This document shows, in pieces, positions 45,929 through 62,460 of a DNA stretch of 64,000 bases. Position 1 is the stretch's first letter. Every line of letters starts with the position of its first letter. The DNA comes from Ooceraea biroi (Eukaryota; Arthropoda; Insecta; Hymenoptera; Formicidae), in the NCBI RefSeq assembly GCF_003672135.1, contig NC_039510.1, forward strand, positions 9,548,001 to 9,612,000. Direction: 5' to 3'. The position numbers and the translations under genes were made by a program. The notes under the pieces are model-generated. The model was not told the origin of the DNA, did no database searches, and worked only from the letters and a program-made list of their open reading frames with translations.

Positions 45929-46739
45929 TTAAATTAACACATAATAAGCAACAACAACATATTTATACTTTCTCACTTTACATTGCAGTTGCTACATAAC
46001 ACAGGAAACTGTATATTGCATTTATATCTACCTGACTTCGACATTATACTGAACAATAATGTAACTGGTATTTTGCGTTTGCTGGATCATTTGTATTTTT
46101 CACATTAGAAAGTTTATTCATTCTTGTAATATATACATTTGTAATATATATATATATATATATATATGGATATACATATTTTTGTAATATATACACATAC
46201 ATTTATTTATACTTTATTTCATATTATACACATTTATAAATTGTATATGAATAACACTTCTGACAGTATAAATATGTGAAAATAAAACAATTTTTCTTTC
46301 CTTGCATCATTATCACCTGACCTTTGCCTATATCCATTCGTAACACACTGTAATAATATATTTTCAAAGTATTATCGTGTGTGCGCGCGCGCGTGTGTGT
46401 GTGTGGCGCGGTGCGTGGCGTGCGTGTAAGGTTAGTCTGGGTTAGTCTGTTAATGGCGGCTTCCGGCCGATCCGCTCCACTCTTTCTAGATTCTCTCTGG
46501 TGTGACTGAGCCCTAAGCTTTTCTAGTGACAATAACAAATGTTTGTTACGAATTTTTCAATTATATTTAATAAAGAAAATAAAGCCAATATTCTATTTTT
46601 TTATATTTGTAAGTTAGATATATTATTGCTGGCTCAACTTTTATTCATATATTAATATATTACAATGCATATACACGTGTAATTGTATATACTGTGCCTG
46701 CGCGTATGTAAACTAGGGGAATTGCGGTATAACGTTGGC
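45929..46739. other. No gene seen; TA and GT microsatellites
   Basis: A (TA)n run lies at about 46140-46167 and a GC/GT-rich run (GTGTGCGCGCGCG, GTGTGTGT) at about 46378-46402. Open frames across them are compositional. Confidence 0.5.
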
Positions 46740-47073
46740 ATCGCGTCGTGGTTAAATCGCGCGGTTGCGGTTGGCGGCGCTGTAACCTAACCTGTCAGTG
46801 GCAGAGCAGCGTATCCGCGGCCGTGAGCAGTTTTTTTTGGAGGACGTACGTTGGTTTCGATTGCTCGTGCGATCTCGCCGTGTTCGTCGCGGCGACGCAG
46901 AGGCACCGGGCGACGAGTCCCACGTCAACTGTGTGGTACGCGACGTCGACGACGCGACCGTCTCGACGCTCGCCGTAAAAGCGAAACTGTCCAGACGAAC
47001 TAGACACCGCGCTTTCACACGAGAATCGTCCCTCGCTAGTCGCTGCCTGTTATGCGGTGGTGAACGTCGATAG
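46740..47073 (+). promoter_or_regulatory. Probable CUL1 promoter and 5' UTR exon
   Basis: CpG-rich block ending in a consensus donor (GATAG/GTAAGTACG, donor at 47074). Acceptors before the CUL1 start lie at 47719 (CTCCATAG) and 47736 (TAGTACAG). Non-coding first exon assignment is inference. Confidence 0.5.
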
Positions 47074-47776
47074 GTAAGTACGCGCCTATCTCGTCCGGCT
47101 TCTCCGTTACGTGAGCGTCCCCGTTCACGGTGCATTTGTTCGGTGCGTCTGTGCATTCGCTTGTTGAAGCAATACAATGCGCGAAGAACGCGAGCTCGCC
47201 TCCACCTCGAGATACGTGCATCTCTCTCACTCCCTCCCTCCCTTTGTCTTTCGTTCTCTCTCTTTCGCTTGACGAATGAGTTGCGCATCGTGCGATGTAA
47301 CGGAATCCCAGTCGTCGTCTAACCTTCTCCTCTCTTTTCTTCTCTTCATCGCGTGAACGAAATTCTGAATGTACCTCGTGCGACGATTTCCGATCCAGAA
47401 TACATCGGAGTTGTCGGGTTACTGAGCAACCTGCATTTTGCGAAATTTAACGTTCACGTTCTTTTTAATTTTTCCCTTGATTTTTCCTTGAAGTAGAGGA
47501 CATTTTAAACAAACAATAACAAAACATTGTTCGGATATTTAATATTGAGACTAAAGACTTCATGCAAAATATCTCTTTGCACAAAAAGTACAAAAAAGCG
47601 CGAAACGCGAGTGATATCTGTCTACATATCGTGCAAGTTGCAACAGTGGTAAATGTATACATCATCGATCGAACGTTAGAATTAGAACCGAGCGGCTAAC
47701 TTTATATTCATCTCCATAGAAATTGTTGTAGTACAGGGTAACAGTGACGCTCACTCGACAAGCATACAGAACCAGG

Positions 47777-51322
<3,546 letters not shown>

Positions 51323-51505
51323 TCAGTCGATCTAGGACAACGATACAGCAGCAACCATACGCGAAACGGAAATGCATTATCATTGCTATATACGTATCAG
51401 AATATTTATTTAAGTCTCGAATGTGTAATTCTCCGTACTTTTATTCTGTACATGGATGCCTTTGTACCATGTTGTCCTTCTGGTCGCATTTAAAGTCTGG
51501 CTTTT

Positions 51506-51508
<3 letters not shown>

Positions 51509-51597
<89 letters not shown>

Positions 51598-51658
51598 CAC
51601 ACACACATATATATGTGTGTATATATATATATATACACACATACATACATACATACAC
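51509..51658. repeat. Compound microsatellite (ACAT)n(AC)n(TA)n
   Basis: About 150 bases of ACAT, then AC, then TA/CA tracts. It generates spurious THTHTH-type open frames on both strands. Confidence 0.95.
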
Positions 51659-53892
51659 ATAAGATATTAATAAAATTATTTCATAGTTATATTGTAGCGA
51701 ATCTTATATATATATAGTCGATGCTAAATGTGTTACTGTCTGTGCTGTTTTTCATGTAAAATGTTGGAATATTGCTTCATCATCAGCGGAGAAGACATGA
51801 TGTGAAATTTTAAATTATCCGCAGAATTATATATGCATTGATGAAAATATGTAAATTTTTTAGCGTCTTATTGAATTGCTGGTATCATTGGTATGGTTTT
51901 TGGTAACGCAGAATATTTCGTTGAATTGCGCTACTATCGCTAGAATCTTTGTTTTGTATATATAATAGAAAAGATTTTTAAAAAATGATCTATTTTCTGA
52001 AAAATAAATATATAATAATATAGACATAGTGGAAAACATGCTATATATATATATGTTTTTGATAATCATTGTATATTATAATTAGTTAAACAAGGAAACT
52101 AGTTCGCGGTCAAATGTGTGTGTAAAATGAAGCAGAGTGTAGAAAAATCTTGTGAGCACATGGATAGTAATGCATTTTAGCGGAAGTCCATCTTTTGCGA
52201 TAGATAAACTTAAGACCAGAAAATTTTATATCAATGGAAAAAAATATGCAAGTTTCTAATCTTGTACCATACAGATTAGCAATTCTGTTGTTTTCGCGCA
52301 TAATTTCGCCGTAAACTGCTCTAAATATTTTTGAAATCACAGCGACGCAAATCTGATATTTTATGGATATTCTCTGTTGAAAGTACACCAAGTGAAGAAT
52401 GATCAAAACCAACATCTTACAAAATTATATTTAAGAATATAATTTGTAAATTGAGAGAGAGAGAGAGAGAGATGATATCTCGCAACACACGGTTATCTTT
52501 AGACTAGAGCAGGGAATCAATATGTTGATTTCTTAACTTGTTGATTACTAATCCTGAGTAAATTTATGTAGACTGTTTTGTAAAATTTTTATTACGGTAG
52601 TTGCTGGAGCAAGTGCTTGATATTCGGAGTGCAATATCAAACGAATGTCTATGTATAACATAATTAAAGAAAAAAAAAGAAAGGGAAGAATTATATGCAG
52701 CGGTGCTTAATGAATTTCAAATTGAGTGCCCTCAGTAGGGAAGACTTGTAATAGAGATCCTGTAATTAAATGTTTGAAACTCACAATCATTTCGAGATTG
52801 AGTTTCAAAACTCGATGTGTATAAAAATGAACGAGAGAGAGGGAGAGAGAGAGAGATTTAGAACATTTTAAGCATATAAGATAAATATATAGACATATAT
52901 ATTTATCACGATCTACTAGATATTCAAATATTAGTGACATTTTTCCGTGACATGTCAGTGGTTTAAAAAAAAAAAACAAGACTACAGAACGCGAGAGACA
53001 AAAATTGCGAATTATTGTAATTAAATTAAATATTAACAAACTTGTTCGCGAAGCAAGTGGCATCACATCCGCATACATATTTAGCTACAGAAGCATTAAC
53101 TTAATGTATTTTATTAAACAAAGTGTACTGCGAACTCGAATTGCGGAACTATAAACGTGACGTTATTCAAGCTAGGTTGTGCGGAGGGGATACTGACTAC
53201 ATCACACAGTCTTTATCCGCGTATACTCTCTTGTGATATTCGCTATTATTTAATGTCTCAGTATAAACGAGCAAACTCGATGAATCGTTTGTGAACATAG
53301 GTTTGATCGCTTTTTGTAAGTTCAGACATGTACCACGATGGTGCGTCATTTTAGGCTTAAGAATCAGAATCTAGAGCGAACAGTTACATTCGTGCATCGT
53401 TCAGCGAAATGTGCGTTAATGATTTTTCGAGGCGTGGCGTATCTTTAAATAACATTAATCCGGGCAGTATGGTTTAAAGTGGCACTTCTCAACGCCGCTC
53501 GCGTAGAGCAAATGACGATTGTAAGAGCGAGCCATTTGTATTAATTCGCACTGCGAAATTCGATATCTCGAACTTTTGTATACTTGGACCTTTTTTTTGT
53601 TATTGTCAGTTATTATTATTTCTTGCACAAACACGTAATGTGTGTAAATAAATTGACCGACATACTTGAAATTGTCAGAAACAAAGGACTTGAACTTGGT
53701 ACAGTCACGATGGAAATCAAGGCTGATCCTTTTATATCGAATTATTTTAATGTTTTCATAGATTGCAGATAATTCTCAGAAAATAATTGTCGAGTTGAAC
53801 GTCTCCGAGCAGGAGAAATATTTAACTGATTTCCATAGCGACTGCCAATGATCTCATCTTTTTACGACTATGTTTGAAAACCTGCAAATCCT

Positions 53893-53895
<3 letters not shown>

Positions 53896-53925
<30 letters not shown>
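53896..53925. repeat. (TA)n microsatellite
   Basis: TA dinucleotide run of about 30 bases. Confidence 0.9.
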
Positions 53926-53929
<4 letters not shown>

Positions 53930-54329
53930 TGTGCACTTGTAATCTCTCCTTTACACACGTACACAGATACACTCGTTATTTTGTATAAAATCGATAAATT
54001 ACTGTGATTATGAGGTGAAGCAGAAACGTAAGCAAAATTGCAAAATTATGAGCAAGAAATAATGGTCTCGCAAATCATGGGAGTAAGTTTTTACTGTGAG
54101 GGGGAGCGTACGAGGGAATATCTCGGCTCGGTAACTACTGACTTCAATATGCGACATGTGAAACAAACGTACGCAAGAGAGCTCCCTGTGAAAAGATGTG
54201 TATCAAGTAATTTGTGCTGTAATATAATACTGTAACATATAAGTGGCTATGAAGTGGAACTAATTTCATCTCTCACACACAGTGTATAAATAGTAGCAGT
54301 CATCCAATAAATGTTTTATATACGGTACA

Positions 54330-55662
54330 TCAAAGTTGCGGAGGTTTCCACTCCAGTAACTTGGCGAAGTCCCCTTCGATTAAACAGATTTGATCACTTG
54401 CCGTTAAATACATCTGTGGAATTAATATAAAATTGCAAAAGTTATGCCGTTATGTCAGTTATGCGAACGAAGATACTCATCGGGCACAATACGCACGTTT
54501 TGTTTTTTCAGATTATCTATGAGAAGCAGTTGTTTCTTAAACGCTTGAACCAGTTCCGACCGCTGTTTCTCTAGACTTTTTATGCTTAATCTCTTATCTT
54601 CTTGCAACTTTCTAATTTGACTTCTTAGTTCCTAAATAAGGTAGACGGTACATGGCAGCAAGATTGTAAATATTTTTGTTGGATGTGCTTTATCATGCAT
54701 ACCTTTTCTTCTATCTGACTACATTTTAATGCATTCTTAAGCTTCTCGTTACTTTCCAGAATTCTATTTAATCTCACATCGTAATTGTTTGATTGCTGAT
54801 TCAATACTTTGATTTCTTTCTTAAGAGCTTCCGTATCCTAAAAGAAGATGTTTCTGGTATAACAAACCGATAATTACATAACGGTATATTAAATAAAAAT
54901 AGGATACAGAAATACCTTCTTCAGGGCGACATTCTCGTTACTTAAAGCTTGGCAGTTTGTCAGTGTATCGGAATTTGTGTTTTCTAATTTTACGATTGTA
55001 TCTTTTAGTGTTCCTATCTGATTGTGTAACTTGGCTTGAGCGTCGTCAAGTTTTTTATTCTCCACTTCTAATTCTTTACAGTAATCGCACTAAACACAAA
55101 CAATGTTACATTATAAATTTAGACCCTTAGATGTGTGAAGAAATTTCATGTAAAAGATTGCACATTTTAATTTCCCTAATTTCTTCTCTACTAGTGCAAA
55201 TATTATGCGATAAATTAACACAGTGCAATAAATTAAGTGATTTGCTGAAGCAGCCAAATTTTAAGTTACCTTTCTGTTAAACTCGAGTTGTGTTGCTTGT
55301 AACTCTTTATGCAACATATCTATTTTGCCCTTGAGCAAATTAATAATAGCTTTATTTCCCAGAGTATTATCCTTTTTTAGTGACACCTCGATGTTACTGA
55401 TATTTTCTACTACTGGAACGTCAGGACTTTTAATTAATGATACCTTTGATTGCCCGTTTGGTTTCGACATTGTATCCTCTGTCATCTTTGTATCATTCGT
55501 CATTAAATCTGAGTACAATCGATTCACATTGCTAAATGAGTTATTGCTGACACGAGCGTTTATGACGGAATCGACTTCCTTCATCACATTACGCGTCTTG
55601 AGCTGAAGTTCACGATTCAATCTGTGAAACTCCCTTTCTTTGGCTAGTAAGTCATCAGACAT
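54330..55662 (-). CDS. TEX9: Testis-expressed protein 9 homologue, coiled-coil protein
   Basis: Minus-strand gene of five coding exons (55662-55270, 55089-54916, 54837-54703, 54631-54497, 54413-54330), 306 residues, all phase-0 introns. The start reads DLLAKEREFHRLNRELQLKTRNVM, matching the family's conserved N-terminal block. The middle is almost continuous coiled coil (KIDMLHKELQATQLEFNRK, ENKKLDDAQAKLHNQIGTLK, VRLNRILESNEKLKNALK). The diagnostic end is SELVQAFKKQLLLIDNLKKQ, then EGDFAKLLEW. The last intron uses a GTGCGT donor after AAAC; reading through it would replace the conserved end. Vertebrate TEX9 is longer (about 390 residues), so the insect form lacks part of the N-terminal linker. 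TEX9 is linked in vertebrates to centriolar/ciliary structures; its role in insects is not established. The gene lies head to head with SIRT7. Confidence 0.85.
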
Positions 55663-56389
55663 TCTTACAAGGTGATGTTATACCGTTAAATAATTTTTAA
55701 TTGTATTTTCAATGAATTTGCTTCAGTCGTTCTATTTATGAAAATAGTTCTACTAGAAAGCCGAACGATAAATTCGGTTAATGTTTAATTATTCTTTTAA
55801 ATCCTTTTGAATTGAAAAATTGAATTTTTCTGAAAAATCAAAAAGTATAGTAGAATATGTTGTAAAAGTATGTTGAAAAACATATTTATTAATGCTAATT
55901 TTCTCTAAAATGTAAAAATAATTCATAATGTTATACAGTTTTTTCTTTCCCCCATTCTTTGAGATTACCTGCATTAATGTAAGTTTACTAATTTTAAAGT
56001 GTGTGGTTATGTATATATAGCATTACTAACCAATTACGTCTCATGTGCATCTGTAGCGTCATAACTCAGTGATATAAACATAGATATTTGATTAACAGCC
56101 GGAAATACTGATCGCGAAACGTGCCGTCTGCTCTTCATTCAAAAAAGCGTTCATCCCGACAGTTGCAGCCAAAACGCGGCATTATTATGCATGATAATGA
56201 AGTTTATTCTTTTAGACGTGCTGCACTGTTACACTTTCCGCACCTGAAACGAGACAGACACACGTGGACAATGCGCGAGACAAAGAGGGGAAAGGACACG
56301 AACTGAGAAAGTGCGGGAGGTGCAGGCAGTACAGATTCGTGCTATATACGGCACTATACGCGGCACTGTTCACGTCGTTTTGATTAAAG
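55663..56389. promoter_or_regulatory. Divergent intergenic region TEX9 / SIRT7
   Basis: 727 bp separate the two start codons, AT-rich on the TEX9 side and more GC-rich near SIRT7. It must hold both promoters or 5' leaders. I see no conserved motif that I can name. Confidence 0.5.
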
Positions 56390-58662
56390 ATGGAGGAGGA
56401 GACGAGTAAGGAGAAGTTCCTGTCTCGAAGACGTTCTGCCGCTCTGAAGGCCGTCACAGTCAAAGACGAGAGGGTGGCCACCCTCAAGAAGGTTCGTGCG
56501 ATTCGACGTCGTCGCCGAGTCTCGCTCGCCGGATCATTTCGCATGTATCGCCGTGCTCGGACCGACCGTCCGGCAATGCCTCCCGAGTGGATCCGTCGTA
56601 AACAAATCTCGCTCAAGTGTGACACCTTTCTTTCAGGTGGCAGCAATATTACAGAAATCCGAGCTAGACAGAACAGCGGAGGAGACGGGAATACTCGCCT
56701 CGTGCAGCGACGCGGTGAAAGAGGTTAACCTACGGTAATTGCTATTTCACGATATTTTCGGGATATTTTGCATTTCACGGCCGCTTGCTGCTGTCACTCA
56801 GCATTAATTCCGCCTTCGAGTAAAGTAACTTACATAAGATTTCGAGGGATCATGTTACACATGTGTGCGATACTTATTATCGTCTTGTGACGATTGTTAC
56901 GTGACGAATGAATGGTTTCGTGCACAGTGAGGTATTAATTAATAAATATAAATAATGCTCTGTAAAATTTAAATGCTATAATATTTAATTAGTAATATCT
57001 GTGAACGCATATTTAATAACATCTGTTCTTTTTTTTATGTAATGAAATAATTTATGATACCGATTTACACAGACAAGAAAAACGGGATAAAATTAAAGCA
57101 AGATTGGAAGAAATTGAAGATGCACCCGAGATTTTGGAAGAGAAATGCATGCGTTTGGCCGCAGCGATTAGTAGAGCGACGTCGCTCGCGGTGTACACCG
57201 GTGCCGGTATCAGTACGGCGGCATCTATACCAGATTACAGGGGAACCAATGGAGTCTGGACTCGCTTGCAGCAAGGAAAAGATATCGGGTAGATGTTACT
57301 GTATTTAAATTTTAATATAAAGCTAATAGGTTTAATAGGTTGCTTCATCTTTTGTTCTTCAGATAATTATCTCAAGCTGACTGTCAGCGAAGCTTGCGAG
57401 AGATTTTCCATACACATTAATAATAATCACAATCATTTACAAGAAATAATAATTATTTTATAAATTTGATGCGTTAGACATTTATTAATCTTTTCAACAG
57501 GAATCACGATTTAAGTCAAGCCGAGCCAACGTTAACGCACATGGCTCTTTACGCACTGTACAAGGCACGTGTCCTCAAGCACGTAGTCTCGCAGAACTGC
57601 GATGGATTACACTTGCGCAGCGGCATCCCGCGCAATCTCCTGTCCGAGGTGCACGGCAACATGTACGTGGAAGTCTGCAGGGCATGCAAGCCCTCCAGGG
57701 AGTATTGGCGGCTTTTTGATGTTACCGAGAAAACTGCGCGGTATCAGCACGGCACGGGAAGATTGTGCCACAGGTGTAACTCGATGCTGCAAGACTCGAT
57801 CGTCCACTTCGGCGAGAGGGGTAATCTACCTTGGCCGATCAACTGGAACGGAGCGTCGAGGGCGGCGAAACAGGCGGACGTTATACTATGTTTAGGTTCT
57901 AGTCTGAAAGTTCTTAAGAAGTATCCGTGGTTGTGGCAGATGGACAGGCCCGTGCAGAAGAGGGCCTCCCTGTACATCGTTAATTTACAGTGGACTCCGA
58001 AAGACGAGAATGCAGTATTGAAAATCAATGGGAAATGCGACGAAGTGATGAAGAGGGTGATGAGCCATCTCGGGCTGGAAGTAACGCAGTACAACCGTCT
58101 GAAGGACCCCATCTTCTTTCACGCGGTGAAGTTGCAGAACGGCGAACAGCTCACGACGACGCAGCCCTGCCTCGAAGAGCCGGCGGTGAAGAAGGAGCCT
58201 CTCAGTCAAAGTAGTGACGAGAATGTTAAGTGCACGATGCAGCAAACTGACGACAACGAGGACTGTGTGTCGCCCGCGAGCGTGACTAATATGACCGCTG
58301 CCTATACCGCGCCGTTCTTCGCCGCGTTACCGTTTCTATCGATGGGCTTGCCATTTCCCCCCATATACATGTACCCTAACTTAATGTCGTTATCTTACTA
58401 CCCCATCGTGCAAGTACCGAACGCACCAGTGGAAGCGCCGAAGCCGAAGCCGGCGTGTTCGTTTTGCATGGAGCACGAGGGCTCCCTTACCTGCCTGTAC
58501 TACCAACGCGACGGAGACGCTCTCGAGCCGGCGAAGACTGAGAATGAGCAGAAGCAAGAGGAAGGCGGGTTGGTGATACGCGCGGACACTCCCATAGCGT
58601 CTCCAAAGAATCCGGGCTGGTTCGGTAAGGGATACCGCAAGGGCATGAAGAGGAAGCGGTAG
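56390..58662 (+). CDS. SIRT7: NAD-dependent protein deacylase sirtuin-7
   Basis: Class IV sirtuin acting on chromatin and nucleolar targets. Four coding exons (56390-56491, 56637-56734, 57073-57288, 57501-58662) give 525 residues. The N-terminal charged helix (KKSEL-type, [14 protein letters not shown]) precedes the Rossmann core: [18 protein letters not shown] (NAD loop), [45 protein letters not shown] with catalytic His at residue 190, zinc pairs CRAC and [31 protein letters not shown] and [19 protein letters not shown], all SIRT7-type. After about residue 305 comes a long Pro-rich tail with CSFC...C at 458-470 and a basic end ([10 protein letters not shown]) suited to nuclear/nucleolar targeting. 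The family's usual length is near 400, so the tail is extended. The exon 1 donor (AAG/GTTCGT) is weak and the first 34 residues are less certain. Confidence 0.93.
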
Positions 58663-61319
58663 CATCTGCTGCATACAATCTGCGTGGCGTATCCGCTCCG
58701 ATCCACTCCTCTTCTCGGGATTACAATATAATCTTATACTGTACGATGTAGCGACATACGCAAGTATTTAAAGCCTCCATATCGTAAGGGAAACTCGTGC
58801 ATATTTTGTAGGTTTATAGCGACTTGATTCCAGTATTCGAAGCTTTAACAAATAGACTGAGAGATTTTTCAAACGGTCCCTGAGTAATAACGCAAACAAA
58901 GACAATCCATTACTTTATCCACGTCAGAGAATAGATTATCTTGCCTCGTCAAGCTTCCGGGATTTTAAACTGTCCTTGTGTAATTTCAAGAATAGGGAAA
59001 ATGGGATGCACAAATTTGTCGGTTGGTCTACAGTTCATTTAAGAAGTTACTTCCTTTTTATATTTTGACGACTGACTTAATACTGACTTGACATGAAACA
59101 TAAGCTGTTACTGCATGATGACAGTGCAGTCTGTCATAAAATCATCTCTAGAACTTAATACTTTTAAAGTTAATCATTTTGAAACCGTTGAAGTAGTTTG
59201 GTCATCGTGATAAATTCCATTTCGTCTAAGTGCACCTATTTTCACAACAACATAAAGTTTAATTTGTATCATAATATATGTTTTGTGGAATCAATTTTAA
59301 ACAATTTATTATTATACTAGTAGGACGAGTGAAAATTAATAATGAAATGTTAGACATCCCTTATAAGTCAGTTTTATGATACTTTCAAGAATATCTAATT
59401 TTTCTCATGTTCGTGACAATATGTCATAGGCTGGGACAAATGTAAAAATGAGACGAATTTTACTCGATGAATTTATTGATAACATAAATATTCAACGAAT
59501 GTCTTCGAATGAGATATCGGTTAGAAAATCTTTTAATAATTTCTAGAACAATTATTGAGAGACGAAATTGTTCCTTTATATTTATTGCTTTATTTATTAT
59601 TGTCCTTATTTGAATTAATCAAAAGTAGCTTTGGTGTCTCAGTCTGTCGTGTTCGTATTCGTATTCCTGTATATTGAGCTCGTATACTGTAATACATAAA
59701 AGTAGTGTTATATGTATACTAATTGTCGAGTATATTTTAATATTTATATAATATTTCTTTTAGAGAGGATATATTTAGTGGAACATATAAATAACGTAAC
59801 ATCATTATCGTCCGAAATATTTTTATAAAATAGTTGAAAATTATTTCTTACTATTCTAAATTATTGCCATTGCGCACATCACTTTTGTTACACATATCTA
59901 GTAGTTAGTAGTATTTGTTTGATAAAGAGATAGACTCGGCATTAACAATATGTGAAATTCAAGAGAGATTCGGCTGTGTGTAAACGTTACAACAAAATTT
60001 ATTTATTTAATTTACGAAATTTAAGGCATTTGATTATTTATCTCAAACGACATATTTTATTCACAAATATAAAAATAAAATATTTTAGATAATTAAAATG
60101 CGCGCGCTATCAGATATGACAACACTTTAACCAAGCGCCAAATCTACCTTCATATTTTTATGTTTTCTAATAATTTCGCGTGATGTATTCGCGAATATAT
60201 TTTATTAAAATTATACATCTCAGTTGTTGATATCTTAGAACCAGCTCAATATGCATGCAAGAGGCGCACATCGTGTATATATTTCTATTGATGTATTATT
60301 TCGTTATCATAATTGTTATCCATATTTATAGAATTACTTTGATTAATCTTCTATTGTCCTAACTAATTTTTAGGATTTAGAGGAACGCATAAAGCAGGAA
60401 AGTAAATCAAGTAAAATAAAGAATAGAATTCTGAAAGGACGCAGAAATGGGGTTTTCTTGTGGAACTATAATTTCAAAGTTATGATAAATAGTTAACGAA
60501 GCAATAAAAAAAAGACCACAATTGTAATTGATGTGGAATTTGTACATGAATTAGGCAATAGAAGATTAAACATTTTATTTAAAATGTCGCAAGCGCAATG
60601 TCGGCAATTCTAAAAACAGCAATATACTAATTAGAAAATCGATTTATAAATTATATATGCGTGCCGTGTGATATGTTTTTTCTATAAGAATCTAGATTTT
60701 CGTTCGAAATTTTATACAACATAATAATATATATTGGTCATATATTAGTAAGATGAAAATGCTAGTTCGTATTACATAATAAATTGAAATTTAATGTGCG
60801 TAACCGTGTCAAAAGTGATTTTATCTCGTGAATGATCTGTCTGAGATTTATTTTCTATAACATGTGCATTGAACGAACAATATGAAGCCATGAAACATAT
60901 TGAAGACTCGTTACACATTACTACCATTATTATGTCTTCTTCCGCTTTTCTCTTTTCTCTGAAAAAATGCGTTTCTTGATATCGCTAACTAGGCCAATAA
61001 AGTACCGCTCATACAATCAAATGCGTCTTGTTAAAGATACCCGTACAAGATCGTACCGTTATCAATTATCAGAAATTAATTAGAAACTTGAAAACTTATT
61101 ATTTACTTTCTATGACTCTCTTTCTTTGTCCATTAAAACTCGGAAAAACTGGTTTTATTCTGTAACTAGGACTATTTAAAATATAAAATACAGAGAATGT
61201 CCAACCCCGTATCATCATGTACGACTCTGAATCTGAAAATGAGTCTAGAATGTATCGATATAATTATAAAATCGAATGTAAAAATTCACGAAATTTAATA
61301 AAAAAAGGAAAAAAAAATA
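58663..61319. other. SIRT7 3' UTR and intergenic DNA, no gene seen
   Basis: AT-rich throughout with no long open frame, no recognisable RNA gene and no inverted-repeat element that I could pair. Confidence 0.5.
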
Positions 61320-62460
61320 CGTATAGTATCACGTGACGTTCGGGGGGTGCACGAGGGACTTGCGGCGGCACTGGCCTCTCGTGCATCGCACGAAGGAGCG
61401 AGATAGGGAGAGTGGCTGTTCCGGGCACCTCACGTATACATATACGTGCGGGCGTGGGCGCCCTCGCCTCGGCCTGTATCCCCATCTCTCTCGCTCCCGC
61501 CTCTGTCAGCCCCGATGCAAAACTAGCCGGCTGCGAGTAATTCTCATCGCTCGAATCGTCATCGAGTGGCTTCCTCGGTGTAAGCCGAAATAGCAATCGC
61601 CCGCCGACGCCGTCCCTGCTTTTCGACGGATCGAGGTGGCCCCGCGTCGTCTCATCGCGTCTGATCGACGATCACGGGCTCGCCGAAGCGAGAGGTCGCC
61701 TTTAAATGGACGAGCGCTGGTGAACGTTCTTGGCGTTCGGCGTGCCGACGACGGCGACGAGGAAGATTACGACGACGACGACCACGACGGCGTCGACGAC
61801 GTCGGGAAACGCAAGACGGAGAAGCGCGCACGGCCATTACCAGGAGTATGGACCCCTCCTCCTCCTCCTCGCTCCCGTGAATTGCGCTGGTAGACGGACG
61901 CGTCGTCCAGGAAGTGGTGACAGTCGTGGAGCAGCGGACAGCCGCAGAACCTGCGGACGCCGCAGGTGAGTCGAAAGTCGTCGTCAGTCAGGAGGGAAAG
62001 AGTGGCGCGGGGAGGTCGGGCTGTAGAGAGGCGCAGGGGTGCCTACGTGCGTAGGCAGGAGAAACGGACGGCGTAGAGGAGGGCTGAGACCGCCAAAGAG
62101 GGAGGAGATCGAAAGGCCTCTACGGTCGGTCGCCATGGTGATTCCGCACAGCATCGCCCTATCGTGCGGACTCGTTCGTCCCTCGGCCGTTCGTCTCGCT
62201 GGCTTCTCGTCGCCACTCCGTCTCTCTTGCTCCGGCTCGCCTGCCGATCATGGCGTTACATGCGCATCTCATGTGGCTTTCCATCGTTTATGACGTCTTC
62301 CGTCTCCGTTTATCGCCTTCGTTACGATTTCCGTATTCCGTGCCGTCCCGTAGGACCTGAAGTTGCCAGTGTCTCGAACTCGCGCGGAACTCGAGTAAGA
62401 AACTCGCGAGATTCGAGTTTTTCTAGCTCTATTGAGTACTCGGGGAGTACCCGTTAGGGC
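61320..62460 (+). promoter_or_regulatory. CpG-rich block with a splice donor, probable first exon of a gene to the right
   Basis: Sharp rise in GC/CpG with GACGACGAC-type simple sequence at 61746-61805. A consensus donor (GCCGCAG/GTGAGTCG) lies at 61966. No downstream coding exon appears before 64000, so a long first intron is inferred. Open frames on both strands here lack family resemblance. Confidence 0.4.

Larger units (their letters stand above)
51323..54329. other. CUL1 3' UTR and intergenic DNA to TEX9
   Basis: AT-rich with several microsatellites: ACAT/AC/TA composite at 51509-51658, GA tracts at about 52455-52473 and 52832-52857, and (TA)n at about 53896-53925. AATAAA near 51667 may be the CUL1 poly(A) signal. 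No gene resemblance in the short frames. Confidence 0.5.

Noticed and set aside
61264..61668. Minus-strand frame with DDDSSDENYSQPASFASG
   Set aside because: It looks somewhat protein-like but has no in-frame ATG at its start, ends in low-complexity AT-rich codons, and no neighbouring exon was found.
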